Of a stretch of DNA of 17,498 bases, positions 15,907 through 17,498 are shown piece by piece (the stretch's first letter is position 1; the number at the start of each line of letters is the position of its first letter). The translations under genes were made by a program, and so were the position numbers. The notes under the pieces were generated by a model. That model did not search any database and was not told the origin of the DNA. It saw nothing but the letters and a program-made list of their open reading frames with translations. Origin of the DNA: Thalassiosira profunda (lineage: Eukaryota > Bacillariophyta > Thalassiosirophyceae > Thalassiosirales > Thalassiosiraceae); NCBI GenBank assembly GCA_036939355.1, contig JALLAP010000175.1:1-17498 (forward strand), given 5' to 3'.

Positions 15907-17163
15907 TCACTCTTGCGCTTTTGACCGCTTCAACATCCGCTTCGCCTCTGCCCTCCGCTCCTCCAGCTCTTTTTGCAGTCCTCTCACCATCACCTTCAGC
16001 GTCGAATCGACGTTGTACGCCCCACCCCGGGTCCGCCACAGCTCTCCCAATACTGCCTTCGTCATGACCATCGCGAAAGCCGCCACCCCGAACAGTCCTC
16101 CCTGCAGCGTCAGCACCTTGTACCCCGTCCACGGGAACGCCTCGGCGTACAGCTTGCCCCCTGCCGCCGCGGCCCCGCCTACTCCAACCAGGACGGGAAA
16201 GCACAGCGTCATGATGACCCCTAGGATGCCCAGCATGATAAGGTGAATCGCCGGCACCTTTCGCTGCAGCGCCCCCAACCGTCGGGCCCGGGCCTGCCGC
16301 AAACTGCGGACCGTGTCGTACACGCCCCCCGGCACGCCCACGCTGGTCAAGTACAATATTGCCTCGAGTGGATCGTCGGCCGGGCGGGCGCTCAGGATCA
16401 AGCTCGGCGTCACCGACGGCGTTGACGGCGTCTTTTGTCCTTTGCTCGTCGGAGACGTGCCCGCCGTCCCGCCGAGGAGATCGTCCCTCACATATCTCGC
16501 AATGGAATCGAGGCAGGTCGAATACATCGTCCGCCCCTGGGACACCAGCGCAACTTGTTCTAGCAGGCTCTTGGCCTCGGTCACCTCGTCGAACAGCGCG
16601 TAGTACAATGCCTCCTGCTGGCTGTACAAAAAGCCGAACACCTGCCCCACGAGGATCGAGTACAGCAGTCCGATGAGCCCGACAAAGCTGGCCACCGCAT
16701 CATTTAGCATGCCAATCTGGGCCGGATGCGTGACTCTGGTGACAAAGACGGATATGCGGTGGCACAATTCGGGCATGGCCGCGAAGGCGGCGACGCCCGC
16801 GAGGAGGGCCGGGAGGAGGACGCGGATCAGGGTGCGGATCTCGAAGAGGGCGCGCTCGCGGCGGGCCGGGAAGGTGCTGTCCGCGGACGCCACCGCGTGT
16901 AGCTTTGATGTTGCCGCTGCGTATCGCGCGCCGCCGCTCCTTCCGACGGAGGGGTGCACCGAGGAACGCGCCACGCCCCCGCCCCTTCGTCGCGCGCAGT
17001 GCACATCGGCCGATGACGTACTACATGTTGATGTTTGCAAATCGGCGTGGCCTACCGTCCCTCGCGGAGAAATCGCCGAAAGTGGCCGCGGCGGCGCAAA
17101 CCCCGCCACCGCGGGGAGGCCCGCGGCGGCCAGGAGGAGGTGCAGCGGGCGGAGGGCGACCAT
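15907..17163 (-). CDS. Plastid-targeted DUF4239/bestrophin-like membrane protein (copy 2)
   Basis: Encodes 418 aa, one residue shorter than copy 1 within the presequence (SLVD becomes SAD). Most differences from copy 1 fall in the transit-like region (about residues 27-100) and around the first membrane helix. Residues from about 240 to the C-terminus are nearly identical. The GFAPP motif at Phe22 and the four predicted helices are kept. Its upstream neighbour differs from that of copy 1: here the 3' end of a second signal peptide peptidase lies 260 bases upstream on the same strand. Confidence 0.78.
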   Translation of the reverse strand: MVALRPLHLLLAAAGLPAVAGFAPPRPLSAISPRGTVGHADLQTSTCSTSSADVHCARRRGGGVARSSVHPSVGRSGGARYAAATSKLHAVASADSTFPARRERALFEIRTLIRVLLPALLAGVAAFAAMPELCHRISVFVTRVTHPAQIGMLNDAVASFVGLIGLLYSILVGQVFGFLYSQQEALYYALFDEVTEAKSLLEQVALVSQGRTMYSTCLDSIARYVRDDLLGGTAGTSPTSKGQKTPSTPSVTPSLILSARPADDPLEAILYLTSVGVPGGVYDTVRSLRQARARRLGALQRKVPAIHLIMLGILGVIMTLCFPVLVGVGGAAAAGGKLYAEAFPWTGYKVLTLQGGLFGVAAFAMVMTKAVLGELWRTRGGAYNVDSTLKVMVRGLQKELEERRAEAKRMLKRSKAQE

Positions 17164-17423
17164 GGCAGCGGAGAGGGCTGCGGGGGTGCACCGACTTGCT
17201 GCAATGGGGGGTGCGGGGGGGGGGGTGGTGACCGACTCTACACTCTACCCTGAGGGTCGAAATTACTACGTAATTAGGTATTGTAGCGCACGCCCGCCTC
17301 GCCTCGCCTCGCCTCGCCTCGATGACTTGGTCACCAACCCCTTTTCAGGAGCACTGCGATGTTAATGTGTGCGTTGTGGATTATTGTGAAGGAGTATCAT
17401 TATGGTTCGAGGAGTAGTTGCAA
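17164..17423. other. Spacer holding the right edge of duplication copy 2
   Basis: Homology to copy 1 continues through TACTACGTAATTAGGTA (about 17266-17282) to GCGCACGC (to about 17293) and then stops. It contains an 11-base G run (17215-17225). The rest, to 17423, is the 3' flank of the inverted peptidase copy. Its first bases after that stop (ATTGCAACTA and CTCGAACCA on the minus strand) match the 3' flank of the complete peptidase gene. Confidence 0.6.
17296..17320. repeat. Five tandem GCCTC units at the duplication edge
   Basis: Five perfect GCCTC pentamers immediately after the point where homology with copy 1 ends. Copy 1 has none here. Confidence 0.85.
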
Positions 17424-17498
17424 TTACTCTTCCTCCTTGAACTCCCAAAGATCGGTCACCTGATTGTTGACTGCTGCACACGCCAAAGAACTTCCGAC
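17424..17498 (-). CDS. 3' end of a second signal peptide peptidase gene (5' partial, runs off the window)
   Basis: The minus strand encodes the last 24 residues of a paralogue (or allele) of the protease at 2540-3868: VGSSLACAAVNNQVTDLW, then EFKEEE and TAA. The first 55 bases are identical to 3785-3839 of the complete gene. After that, Gly becomes Glu and the acidic tail is three residues shorter. The catalytic motifs lie beyond the window edge, so completeness is unknown. It is inverted relative to the first copy and lies upstream of the second DUF4239 gene on the same strand. Confidence 0.88.
   Translation of the reverse strand, partial: VGSSLACAAVNNQVTDLWEFKEEE

Noticed and set aside
1..17498. 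tRNA, rRNA or transposase genes
   Set aside because: I found no cloverleaf, rRNA-like or transposase/reverse transcriptase motif on either strand by eye; a dedicated RNA search could still find a small one.

Overview
The window looks like nuclear DNA from a photosynthetic eukaryote with a secondary, red-lineage plastid (ochrophyte or haptophyte type). I cannot name the species. Three things support this. Two genes carry short GT-AG introns. Several proteins begin with a signal peptide followed at once by a phenylalanine motif (SFAP, AFVYP, GFAPP), like the ASAFAP-type bipartite plastid presequence. The gene families (signal peptide peptidase, DUF4239-like membrane protein, SAP-like repeat protein, LctP permease with introns) also fit a eukaryotic alga. 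The DNA is GC-rich and compact, and neighbouring genes often lie on opposite strands.

Left part (1-7105): the 3' end of a probable FAD/NAD oxidoreductase (+); an aldo/keto reductase with a presequence that looks tripartite, possibly thylakoid-lumen directed (-); a plastid-type signal peptide peptidase (+); a tryptophan-spaced helical protein of unknown function (+); a plastid-targeted protein with two SAP-like repeats (-); and an isochorismatase-family cysteine hydrolase (+).

Right part (7136-17498): a three-gene cassette that occurs twice in direct orientation. Its members are a GNAT acetyltransferase with an N-myristoylation signal (-), a lactate permease of the LctP family in three exons (+), and a plastid-targeted DUF4239/bestrophin-like membrane protein (-). 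Copy 1 spans about 7136-12163 and copy 2 about 12721-17293. The two permeases are both 705 aa and differ at about 7 residues by my reading, while many synonymous sites differ. Between the copies lies the 5' part of an unrelated membrane-protein gene, which stops at a single N (12720). That N almost certainly marks a contig join, and the second GNAT gene starts truncated on its other side.

The last 75 bases are the 3' end of a second signal peptide peptidase gene in inverted orientation. So parts of both the left and right regions have paralogous (or allelic) partners. Beyond the gene list, the most interesting signals are the duplicated cassette and its breakpoints, the different N-terminal reading-frame arrangements of the two permease copies around a conserved hairpin, a six-cysteine N-terminal domain on the permease, and the unusual targeting of the aldo/keto reductase and the intramembrane protease.
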